Position numbers and translations under genes: made by a program
In this document: positions 1 through 5,106 of the stretch, in pieces
Layout: each line of letters begins with the position of its first letter
How positions within the stretch are numbered: the first letter of the stretch is position 1
Notes under the pieces: generated by a model
The model's input: the letters and a program-made list of their open reading frames with translations, nothing else
The model's database searches: none
What the model was told of the DNA's origin: nothing
Origin: Thermoplasmata archaeon
GTDB taxonomy: Archaea; Thermoplasmatota; Thermoplasmata; UBA184
Direction: 5' to 3'
Assembly (NCBI GenBank): GCA_030064695.1
Contig: JASHYV010000024.1
Location: 1 to 5,178 of the forward strand
Length of the DNA: 5,178 bases

Positions 1-5
1 GGCGG

Positions 6-887
6 TCACGCGACCGCCCCCCGGCCGCGCCAGAGCCGGCAGTCCGGCCGCACCGAGCACGGACCGCACACCGCGAGGTCCCGCTCCTTGGGGCAGTCGC
101 CGGAGATGCCGGTGTGGCAGAGCACGAAGTCGAACCGCGTCGGGTCGATCGGGTCGATCCGGCGGAGCGCCTCCGAGACCTCCTCGACGGCGCTCCACGA
201 GCGGGTCCGTCGGCCGGTCAAGCCCAGGTGGTAGGCGATCCAGTGGACGTGCTGGTCCAGCGGGATCTGGAGGCTCCCGGTCGGGACTCGGCGCCAGACG
301 CCGAAGTCGGGGTAGCGCTCGCGGACCATCCATCGGACGAAGAGCGTGAGCCGCTTGCAGGGACTTCCGCCGGGGTCCCGGGGGCTCGGGAAGAGGCGAC
401 GGTATCCTGCGGGCGCCCGAGGGAGTGAGCCCGCGGCGAGGTCGCCGCGCAGCGTGCGGGCGAGCCGGTCGAGGCCGCCGGCGAAGCCCGCTTCCGCACT
501 CCCCGCGAGGAACGCCTCCTCGAGCGTGGGGGAGCGGGCGTAGTATTCGGCGAGCACCCGGCCCAGGTGGACGACCTGGTCTCCCCGGATCCACCGGTGG
601 CGGAAGTCGCGCAGGCGGCGGGCACGATCTCGGTCCGCCGGGGCGAGGCGCCGCAGGTCCCCGTCGGCGATCGCCCCGAGGGCGCGGAGCGAGCCCCGGA
701 TCGCCGTCGTGTTGCCGATGGCCAGCGTCGAGCCCAGCACCCCCGCGATCTCGGCGCGACGGGCGTCCGGCGCGAGCGGGCGGAGCTCGGAGATCGGGTC
801 ATCGGCGAACGAGCGGTCGAACGGGAACCGGGCGTAGAGCGCGTTGAGGTGCTCCGGGAGCTCGGGCGTCGGCCGGTGCGCGCGCAC
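6..887 (-). CDS. TIGR02757/DUF2400 family protein, possible HhH-GPD-like DNA repair protein with Fe-S-type Cys cluster
   Basis: This 293-residue protein starts at GTG. It is recognised as TIGR02757/DUF2400 by the C-terminal half: a CKRLTLFVRWMVR segment (residues 177-189), DFGVW (194-198), and IPLDQHVHWIAYHLGL (208-223) with Asp211 in the place of the family's invariant Asp. A RIDPIDPTRFDFVLCHTGI segment (243-261) follows. The end carries Cys265, Cys274, Cys277 and Cys283, spaced C-x8-C-x2-C-x5-C. This is close to the C-x6-C-x2-C-x5-C [4Fe-4S] loop of endonuclease III, so an Fe-S cluster is a fair inference. The exact reaction of the family is not established to my knowledge; a link to HhH-GPD glycosylases is inferred from the Asp and Cys layout. 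The GTG start is supported by an AT-rich box 23-27 bp upstream, consistent with a leaderless transcript. The gene diverges from an acetyltransferase-polymerase X pair, which fits a repair role. The stop lies 5 bp from the window edge, so the downstream neighbour is unseen. Confidence 0.87.
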   Translation of the reverse strand: MRAHRPTPELPEHLNALYARFPFDRSFADDPISELRPLAPDARRAEIAGVLGSTLAIGNTTAIRGSLRALGAIADGDLRRLAPADRDRARRLRDFRHRWIRGDQVVHLGRVLAEYYARSPTLEEAFLAGSAEAGFAGGLDRLARTLRGDLAAGSLPRAPAGYRRLFPSPRDPGGSPCKRLTLFVRWMVRERYPDFGVWRRVPTGSLQIPLDQHVHWIAYHLGLTGRRTRSWSAVEEVSEALRRIDPIDPTRFDFVLCHTGISGDCPKERDLAVCGPCSVRPDCRLWRGRGAVA

Positions 888-908
888 GCCGCTCCGACCC
901 CGCGGGGG

Positions 909-917
909 GATTTACCG
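909..917 (-). promoter_or_regulatory. Probable TATA box for the DUF2400 gene
   Basis: Read on the minus strand this is CGGTAAATC. Its AT core (910-914) lies 23-27 bp upstream of the GTG at 887, inside an otherwise GC-saturated spacer. That spacing is what an archaeal TATA box gives when transcription starts at or next to the start codon. No Shine-Dalgarno-like sequence lies in front of the GTG, which agrees with a leaderless message. The box is inferred from composition and spacing only. Confidence 0.5.
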
Positions 918-934
918 TTCGCTTCGGCCCCGAA

Positions 935-942
935 TCGATAAT
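935..942 (+). promoter_or_regulatory. Probable TATA box for the acetyltransferase-polX pair
   Basis: TCGATAAT is the AT-rich patch on the plus-strand side of the divergent spacer. Its GATAAT core (937-942) is 24-29 bp upstream of the GTG at 966, again matching a leaderless archaeal promoter. No convincing ribosome binding site precedes that GTG. This box and the opposing one are separated by about 20 bp, so two pre-initiation complexes could interfere with each other. Confidence 0.5.
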
Positions 943-965
943 CCCCCGCGGCGGATTCCCCCGGC

Positions 966-1760
966 GTGGCGGAGACGGGCCTCGAGCTGCGGCCGACCCT
1001 GGACCGGGCCTGGCTCGAGCGGGCGGCGGCCGAGGACCCGGTCTCGCACGCCTACGCGCTCTGGGACCTGGAGCACGAGCCGGAGCGCATCCGGGTCGTT
1101 TCGGCCGTCCTCGGCGACACCCCGCTCGGGTACCTGCTCGTCTGGCTCGGCCATCCCGCCGGGCCGGTCGTCCACTGGGTCGGCACCGACCCCCGGCTCG
1201 AGGCGCTCGCCGGGCGCCTGCCGCCCCGGCCGCTCACTGCGATCGTCCCCGAGGAGTTCGCGCCCGTCGTCCGCTCCGCCCGGGGGCCGACTCAGGAGTA
1301 CTCGGTGCTCGTGCTTCGAGCCGAGCGGGGAGCTGCGCCCGGGACCGTGCCCGAGCGCACCGTCCAGCGCCTCGTGGCGGAGGACGCCCCTCGGCTCGCC
1401 GAGTTCGTCCAGCGCCAGCCGCCGGGGCCGGTCGAGGAGTATCGCTACCTCCGGCCGGAGCGCGAGGAGATCTGGGGGGCGTTCGAGGAGGAACGCCTCG
1501 TGGGGGTGTGCCGGGCCGCCGTCCGCCTTCCGAAGCTCTGGATCCTGGGCGGGGTGTACGTGGAGGAAGCGGCCCGGGGCGAAGGATGGGGACGCTCGCT
1601 GGTCGCCCGGGCGCTCGAGGCTTCCGGCCGCGCGGGCGCGGACCTCGCCTTGTTCGTCCGGGAGGATCGGACGCCGGCGCGGCTCCTCTACGAGTCGCTC
1701 GGCTTCGTCCCGATCGGGCGGCGGACCTGGCTCGACGCCGGGAGCGGCCTCGCGCCATGA
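966..1760 (+). CDS. GNAT family N-acetyltransferase with a second, N-terminal domain
   Basis: The protein has 264 residues from a GTG start. The C-terminal half (about 128-257) is a GNAT domain. The acetyl-CoA pyrophosphate loop reads RGEGWG (204-209), following the beta strand LWILGGVYVEEAA (191-203), and the late motif is RLLYESLGFVPIG (239-251). The N-terminal half (about 5-120) has no such loop but shows alternating strands and helices (HAYALWDLEH at 28-37, GPVVHWVG at 66-73). It resembles the degenerate first GNAT copy of double-domain acyltransferases; this is an inference from shape, not a firm match. The substrate cannot be told from sequence. The start is supported by a TATA-like box 24-29 bp upstream. 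The stop codon overlaps the polymerase start (ATGA), so the two are almost surely co-transcribed and probably translationally coupled. A role in acetylating a repair protein or a small molecule would be speculation. Confidence 0.88.
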   Translation: MAETGLELRPTLDRAWLERAAAEDPVSHAYALWDLEHEPERIRVVSAVLGDTPLGYLLVWLGHPAGPVVHWVGTDPRLEALAGRLPPRPLTAIVPEEFAPVVRSARGPTQEYSVLVLRAERGAAPGTVPERTVQRLVAEDAPRLAEFVQRQPPGPVEEYRYLRPEREEIWGAFEEERLVGVCRAAVRLPKLWILGGVYVEEAARGEGWGRSLVARALEASGRAGADLALFVREDRTPARLLYESLGFVPIGRRTWLDAGSGLAP

Positions 1761-3403
1761 CGACGAACAGCGAACTCGTGGCGATCCTCCGCGAGACCGC
1801 GGACCTCCTGGACGTGCTGGGCGAGCAGTTCAAGCCGGAGGCGTATCGCCGCGCGGCCCGGTCGATCGAGTCGCTGACCGAGGACGTGCGCGCCGTCGCC
1901 GGGCGCGACGGGCTCCGGGAGATCCCGGGGGTCGGCGAGGCGATCGCGGAGAAGACGCTCGAGTTCCTGAGGACGGGCCATGTCGCCTACCACGACCGGC
2001 TGCTGAAGGAGGTCCCGCCGGGCCTCCTCGAGATCGTCGGCCTTCCCGGTCTCGGCCCCAAGACGGCGCGGCGGTTCTGGACCGAGCTCGGCATCGAGGG
2101 GCCGGCGGAGCTCGCGGCGGCGATCGAGGCCGGTCGCCTCGACGGGGTGAAGGGGTTCGGACCGAAGAAGATCGAACAGATCCGCGCCGCCCTCGCGGCC
2201 CGGGCCGCCTCCGGGCCGGCCCGACGGCTCCCGATCGCGGTCGCCTATCCGATCGCGACCCGGCTGCTGCGGTCGGTCCGGGCGCTCCCCTCCGTCGAGC
2301 GGGCCGAGCTCGCGGGGAGCTTCCGGCGGGGCCAGGAGACGGTGGGCGACCTCGACCTGCTCGCCACCTCGACCGCGCCCGAGTCGGTCTTCGACGCCTT
2401 CTCGAAGCTGCCGGACGTGAAGGCGATCCGCCTCCGAGGGCCCACGAAGGAGACGGTGTTGCTGGAGCACGATCTGCAGGTCGATCTCCGGGTCGTCGAG
2501 CCGGCGGCATTCGGTGCGGCGCTCCAGTACTTCACCGGCTCCAAGGACCACAACGTCACCCTGCGGACGCTGGCGCGGGACCGGGGGCTCAAGATCAACG
2601 AGTACGGCGTCTTCCGCGGCGAGGAGCGGGTCGCCGGGCGCACCGAGGAGGAGGTGTACGCCGCCCTCGGGCTCGCCTGGATCCCGCCCGAGTTGAGGGT
2701 CGACCGCGGCGAGATCGCGCTGGCGGCGAAGGGCCCCCTCCCGCCGCTCGTCGAGGCGACGGACCTGGTCGGGGAACTCCATCTCCATCTGGCGCCGGAC
2801 GCCACGCCCGCCGACCTGGAGCGGGCCCTCCGGGACGCGGCCGAGCGCCGCTACGCCTACGTCGGGGTCGTGGTCGCGGGAGTGACGGACGACGGAACGA
2901 CCTTCCGGCTCCCCGAAGCCACCGTGCAGGCGCTCGCCCGCGCGCCCCCGAAGGTCCGGGTGCTGCGCGTCGTGGAAGTGGGCCCCGGCGAGGGGGCCTC
3001 GGACCTCGAGCGGACGGAGTGCGACTACCGGCTGATCCGACCGCAGGGCGACCGGGCGCCGGCGACCCTGGCCCCGGACGCCCGGGCGATCGTGCATCTC
3101 GGCTTCGGGGAGGGGGACGTGTCGCCCGACCGCGGGGCCGCCTGGATCGAGGCGGCGCGGAAGGGCCATCTCGCCCTCGAGGTCGGCCCGGGCCCCGGTC
3201 GGCTCGACTCGAACTGGGCCCGCACGGCGCGCGAGGCCGGGGTCGCGCTCGCCGTCCCGACGGGCGTGGGCGCGGAGGATCTGGATCCCACCCTGCCGGT
3301 GGGCCTTGCGTTCGCCCGACGGGCCGGGGCGCTGAAGAAGGACGTGGCGAACGCGCGGCCCCTCGAAGGGCCTAGCGCGCGGGCCGGGCGATCGGGGCGC
3401 TGA
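1757..3403 (+). CDS. polX: Family X DNA polymerase (PolX) with a degenerate C-terminal PHP domain
   Basis: This 548-residue protein is a bacterial/archaeal-type PolX. These enzymes fill short gaps during base excision repair. An N-terminal helical 8-kDa-like region (1-85) contains a helix-hairpin-helix IPGVGEAIAEK (56-66). Two more glycine hairpins follow, LPGLGPKTARRF (96-107) and VKGFGPKKIEQI (131-142). The nucleotidyltransferase palm is intact: GSFRRG (187-192), Asp198 and Asp200 in VGDLD, and the third Asp243 in QVDLRVV. YFTGSKDHN (258-266) and KINEYGVF (279-286) complete it. From about 335 the PHP domain keeps HLH (342-344) but lacks the usual Asp-His after the next strand (Val373-Ala374) and the final Asp-x-His (Thr502-x-Val504). 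The 3'-5' exonuclease and AP-endonuclease activities known from PolX PHP domains are therefore probably lost. ATG at 1757 is chosen because it overlaps the preceding stop and begins the family's N-terminus (NSELVAILRETADLL). The last residues (about 538-548) are low-complexity and overlap the convergent zinc-protein gene. Confidence 0.95.
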   Translation: MTTNSELVAILRETADLLDVLGEQFKPEAYRRAARSIESLTEDVRAVAGRDGLREIPGVGEAIAEKTLEFLRTGHVAYHDRLLKEVPPGLLEIVGLPGLGPKTARRFWTELGIEGPAELAAAIEAGRLDGVKGFGPKKIEQIRAALAARAASGPARRLPIAVAYPIATRLLRSVRALPSVERAELAGSFRRGQETVGDLDLLATSTAPESVFDAFSKLPDVKAIRLRGPTKETVLLEHDLQVDLRVVEPAAFGAALQYFTGSKDHNVTLRTLARDRGLKINEYGVFRGEERVAGRTEEEVYAALGLAWIPPELRVDRGEIALAAKGPLPPLVEATDLVGELHLHLAPDATPADLERALRDAAERRYAYVGVVVAGVTDDGTTFRLPEATVQALARAPPKVRVLRVVEVGPGEGASDLERTECDYRLIRPQGDRAPATLAPDARAIVHLGFGEGDVSPDRGAAWIEAARKGHLALEVGPGPGRLDSNWARTAREAGVALAVPTGVGAEDLDPTLPVGLAFARRAGALKKDVANARPLEGPSARAGRSGR

Positions 3404-3725
3404 GCGGTCCCGCGTGGCCGCCGGACAGCCCCGCGGAGCCGGCGACGCCGCGGGCGAGGCAGCTCGTGCACCGGTGGGTCGCCGGGGCGGTGTCGTGGTG
3501 CCAGTAGCAGTCGAGGCAGAGGGCGCGGCCGCACCCCCAGCAGCGCGGGCTCGCGAGCTCCGTCTTCAGCGCGTTCGCGCAGTTCGCGCACTGCCGCGCG
3601 GGCGAGAGCGGGTGGGCGCGGAAGGCGGGCGGTTCCGGGAACCGGGAGCCGGGCCGGTCGGCCGTCGGCGCGGGAGGCCGGGGACGGCCTCCGGGCGGGT
3701 TCGGGCGGGTCGGACCCTCGGTCAC
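3372..3725 (-). CDS. Small Cys-rich zinc-finger protein with Pro/Arg-rich N-terminus (unknown function)
   Basis: I do not recognise this 117-residue protein. Residues 1-45 are rich in Pro, Arg and Gly and look disordered. Residues 46-89 carry four CxxC knuckles: Cys46/49, Cys62/65, Cys70/73 and Cys86/89. The spacing is C-x2-C-x12-C-x2-C-x4-C-x2-C-x12-C-x2-C, with His76, His77 and His84 between the last two knuckles. This layout fits a two-zinc cross-brace or treble-clef fold of the RING/B-box/HIT/FYVE kind (sites 1+3 and 2+4). The tail after 91 is Gly/Ala/Pro-rich. No membrane segment is seen, so it is presumably cytosolic and may bind protein or nucleic acid. The open frame extends to a TTG at 3767, but an ATAAAAA box lies inside that extension, 24-30 bp upstream of the GTG at 3725. 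A leaderless start at 3725 is therefore preferred. The 3' end overlaps polX by 32 bp, tail to tail. Confidence 0.72.
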   Translation of the reverse strand: MTEGPTRPNPPGGRPRPPAPTADRPGSRFPEPPAFRAHPLSPARQCANCANALKTELASPRCWGCGRALCLDCYWHHDTAPATHRCTSCLARGVAGSAGLSGGHAGPLSAPIARPAR

Positions 3726-3748
3726 GGTCCGTTGGACGCCGGCCTCCC

Positions 3749-3755
3749 TTTTTAT
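3749..3755 (-). promoter_or_regulatory. TATA box for the zinc-finger gene; possibly shared with the divergent membrane-protein gene
   Basis: On the minus strand this reads ATAAAAA, the strongest AT run in the window, and it lies 24-30 bp upstream of the GTG at 3725. This decides the start codon of the zinc protein. On the plus strand the same bases read TTTTTAT. Used in that direction they would place a transcription start near 3779-3782, giving the membrane-protein gene a leader of roughly 45-50 nt. No other AT-rich patch is present in the 102-bp spacer. Confidence 0.6.
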
Positions 3756-3760
3756 GGCTA

Positions 3761-3808
3761 GGTCCAACCGGCACCGCCTTCCACTGGACCTTCCGGTTCA
3801 TGTACCGG
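3761..3808. repeat. Short overlapping inverted repeats in a divergent promoter region
   Basis: Three short inverted pairs share this stretch. GGTCCA (3761-3766) pairs with TGGACC (3785-3790). AACCGG (3766-3771) pairs with CCGGTT (3793-3798). CCGGT (3793-3797) pairs with ACCGG (3804-3808). The first two cannot form together, and the third competes with the second, so they could be alternative stems in the leader RNA or half-sites for a DNA-binding protein. Short GC-rich pairs also arise by chance in DNA of this composition. Confidence 0.3.
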
Positions 3809-3809
3809 G

Positions 3810-3819
3810 GGAGGGGGAG
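3810..3819 (+). promoter_or_regulatory. Shine-Dalgarno-like purine tract before the membrane-protein gene
   Basis: GGAGGGGGAG ends 8 nt before the GTG at 3828; its GGAG (3816-3819) has good spacing and its GGAGG (3810-3814) lies 13 nt away. This supports GTG 3828 as the start. It also makes this the clearest leadered gene in the window, unlike its leaderless neighbours. The tract lies largely in the loop of a possible small hairpin, CGGGG (3806-3810) with CCCCG (3820-3824). Confidence 0.5.
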
Positions 3820-3827
3820 CCCCGTCG

Positions 3828-4181
3828 GTGTCCGAGGCCTACCCGTACCGCCCCCGGCGCTCCCGGCCCAGCCGGGCGGCCGAGGAGGCGGTGTCCACCC
3901 GGTCCAACGCCGCGATCCCGGTGGTCGTCGTGGTCGCGATCCTCGGCCTGTACCTCGGCCGGTACACGGTGATCTTCCCGGCGCTGCTCGGCCTCGTGCT
4001 GCTCTCGGCGGGCGCCTCGTTCCTCTCGACCCGGATCAACCCGCTCTCCCCGCACTTCTACCTCACGCGGAAGCCGTCGTGGGCGGCGGTCGGGATCGTC
4101 TTCCTGGGCGGCCTCGGCCTGCTGCTCGCCGCCTACGCGATGTGGCTCCACCACTGGGCGCCGATCGTGCCCACGCTCTAG
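3828..4181 (+). CDS. Small integral membrane protein of unknown function (about three transmembrane segments)
   Basis: This 117-residue protein starts at GTG. The first 28 residues are hydrophilic and basic (RPRRSRPSR at 8-16). Three hydrophobic segments follow: about 29-43 (AAIPVVVVVAILGLY region), 46-66 (YTVIFPALLGLVLLSAG region) and 86-106 (AAVGIVFLGGLGLLLAAYA region). A short polar loop with NPLSPHFYLTRKPSW (71-85) separates the last two. There is no cleavable signal peptide, and no catalytic or cofactor motif is visible. By the positive-inside rule the basic N-terminus is likely cytoplasmic. GTG 3828 is the only usual start codon between the upstream in-frame stop (TAG at 3759) and the first membrane segment; GTG 3891 (codon 22) is a possible shorter alternative but lacks a nearby purine tract. 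The gene diverges from the zinc-finger gene and ends 4 bp from the nadA stop. I do not recognise the family. Confidence 0.78.
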   Translation: MSEAYPYRPRRSRPSRAAEEAVSTRSNAAIPVVVVVAILGLYLGRYTVIFPALLGLVLLSAGASFLSTRINPLSPHFYLTRKPSWAAVGIVFLGGLGLLLAAYAMWLHHWAPIVPTL

Positions 4182-4185
4182 CGGC

Positions 4186-5091
4186 TCACGCCGCGACCAT
4201 CCGGTCGAGGGCCCGCCGGGCCCGCGACGCGATCGCGGCGTCGACCTCGATCTCGAACTGCCCCAGCTCGAGCGAGTCCCGGACGTCCTCGAGCGAGATC
4301 TCCTTCATGAACGGGCAGACCGCGCCCGCGTCGATCGGCGTGAAGCGGGTCGTCGGGTTGAGCTTCTCCATCCGGTGCAGGATGCCGACCTCGGTGGCGA
4401 CCAGCACCTCCGGCGCGCGCGTCTCCTCCGCGAACCGGATCATCCCGTCGGTGGAGAGCACGCGGTCGACGTGCGGGAGCGCCTGCGTCGAGCAACCGCA
4501 CTCCGGGTGCGCGAGCACCGGCGCGCCCGGGTGGGCGGCCCGGGCGCGCGCGAGCTCCTCGGGCCGCAGCTTCGCGTGGACCGGGCAGTCGCCGACCCAC
4601 AGATGCATCCGGCGGCCGGTCTTGCGACGCACGTAATCGCCCAGGAAGACGTCGGGTAGGAACAGGATCTCCTGCTCCGGCGGGATTCCCTCCACGATCT
4701 TGACGGCGTTCGAGCTCGTGCAGCAGAAGTCCGCCTCCGCCTTCACGTCGGCGGAGGTGTTGATGTACGCCACGACGACGGCCCCCGGGTGGTCCCCCTT
4801 CCAGGTGCGGAGCTGGTCGGCCGTGATCGAGTCCGCGAGGCCGCAGCCGGCCCGAAGGTCCGGCAGCAGCACGGTCCGGCCCGGGTTCAGGATCTTCGCG
4901 GTCTCGGCCATGAACTTCACGCCGGCGAAGACGATCGTCGACCGGTCCGCCTCCATCGCCTTGCGGGAGAGGTAGAGGGAATCGCCGACGAAGTCCGCCG
5001 CGTCCTGGACCTCGGGTCGCTGGTAGTTGTGGGCGAGCAGGACGGCGTCCTTCTCGTCCTTCAGCCGGGCGACTTGGGCGGCGAGCGACAT
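4186..5091 (-). CDS. nadA: Quinolinate synthase NadA
   Basis: The 301-residue protein condenses iminoaspartate with dihydroxyacetone phosphate to make quinolinate in de novo NAD synthesis; it is a cytosolic enzyme with an oxygen-sensitive [4Fe-4S] cluster. It starts at ATG with the typical AHNYQRPEVQDAADFVGDS segment (20-38). The three expected cluster ligands are Cys83 (AGCGLADS), Cys169 (WVGDCPVH) and Cys259 (GAVCPFMK). Their spacing of 86 and 90 residues resembles known NadA proteins. Substrate-site motifs also match: His21, Tyr23, Ser38, Tyr109 and Asn111 (AYINTSADVKAEAD), Ser126 (CTSSNAV), and His195/Glu197 (HPECGC). The length is that of compact archaeal and thermophile enzymes, without the C-terminal extra Cys motif of E. 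coli. The partners nadB (or aspartate dehydrogenase) and nadC are not in the window. The gene ends 4 bp from the convergent membrane-protein gene. No clear ribosome binding site precedes the ATG. Confidence 0.97.
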   Translation of the reverse strand: MSLAAQVARLKDEKDAVLLAHNYQRPEVQDAADFVGDSLYLSRKAMEADRSTIVFAGVKFMAETAKILNPGRTVLLPDLRAGCGLADSITADQLRTWKGDHPGAVVVAYINTSADVKAEADFCCTSSNAVKIVEGIPPEQEILFLPDVFLGDYVRRKTGRRMHLWVGDCPVHAKLRPEELARARAAHPGAPVLAHPECGCSTQALPHVDRVLSTDGMIRFAEETRAPEVLVATEVGILHRMEKLNPTTRFTPIDAGAVCPFMKEISLEDVRDSLELGQFEIEVDAAIASRARRALDRMVAA

Positions 5092-5106
5092 GGGGGTTCC
5101 GGCGTT

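Noticed and set aside
1508..1756. Upstream extension of polX to an earlier ATG
   Set aside because: It would overlap the acetyltransferase's GNAT motifs for about 250 bp in another frame, and the extra residues are Arg/Gly/Pro-rich. The ATG at 1757 fits the family N-terminus and overlaps the upstream stop.
1688..3169. A 493-codon minus-strand open frame opposite polX
   Set aside because: It is the antisense shadow of polX, with biased composition and no recognisable motifs; the plus-strand frame has all PolX active-site residues.
844..3375. An 843-codon plus-strand open frame across the acetyltransferase and polymerase region
   Set aside because: Its translation is Arg/Pro/Gly/Ser low-complexity without any domain, and it lies out of frame with two genes whose motifs are clear. 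It is open only because stop codons are rare at this GC content.
3025..3801. A 258-codon minus-strand open frame spanning the zinc-protein region and the end of polX
   Set aside because: It is out of frame with the four CxxC knuckles and has a Pro/Arg/Ala-rich translation typical of shadow frames.
4182..4185. Terminator between the convergent membrane-protein gene and nadA
   Set aside because: Only 4 bp separate the stops, and there is no T-rich run near either end. No terminator can be supported from sequence here or after polX.
4178..4600. A second minus-strand frame within nadA
   Set aside because: It is an alternative frame of the convincing nadA coding sequence and contains only Arg/Gly/Ala-rich sequence.
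3800..4636. A 278-codon plus-strand open frame starting at ATG 3800
   Set aside because: It runs in a different frame through the membrane-protein gene and then antisense to nadA, and shows no coherent membrane segments or motifs.
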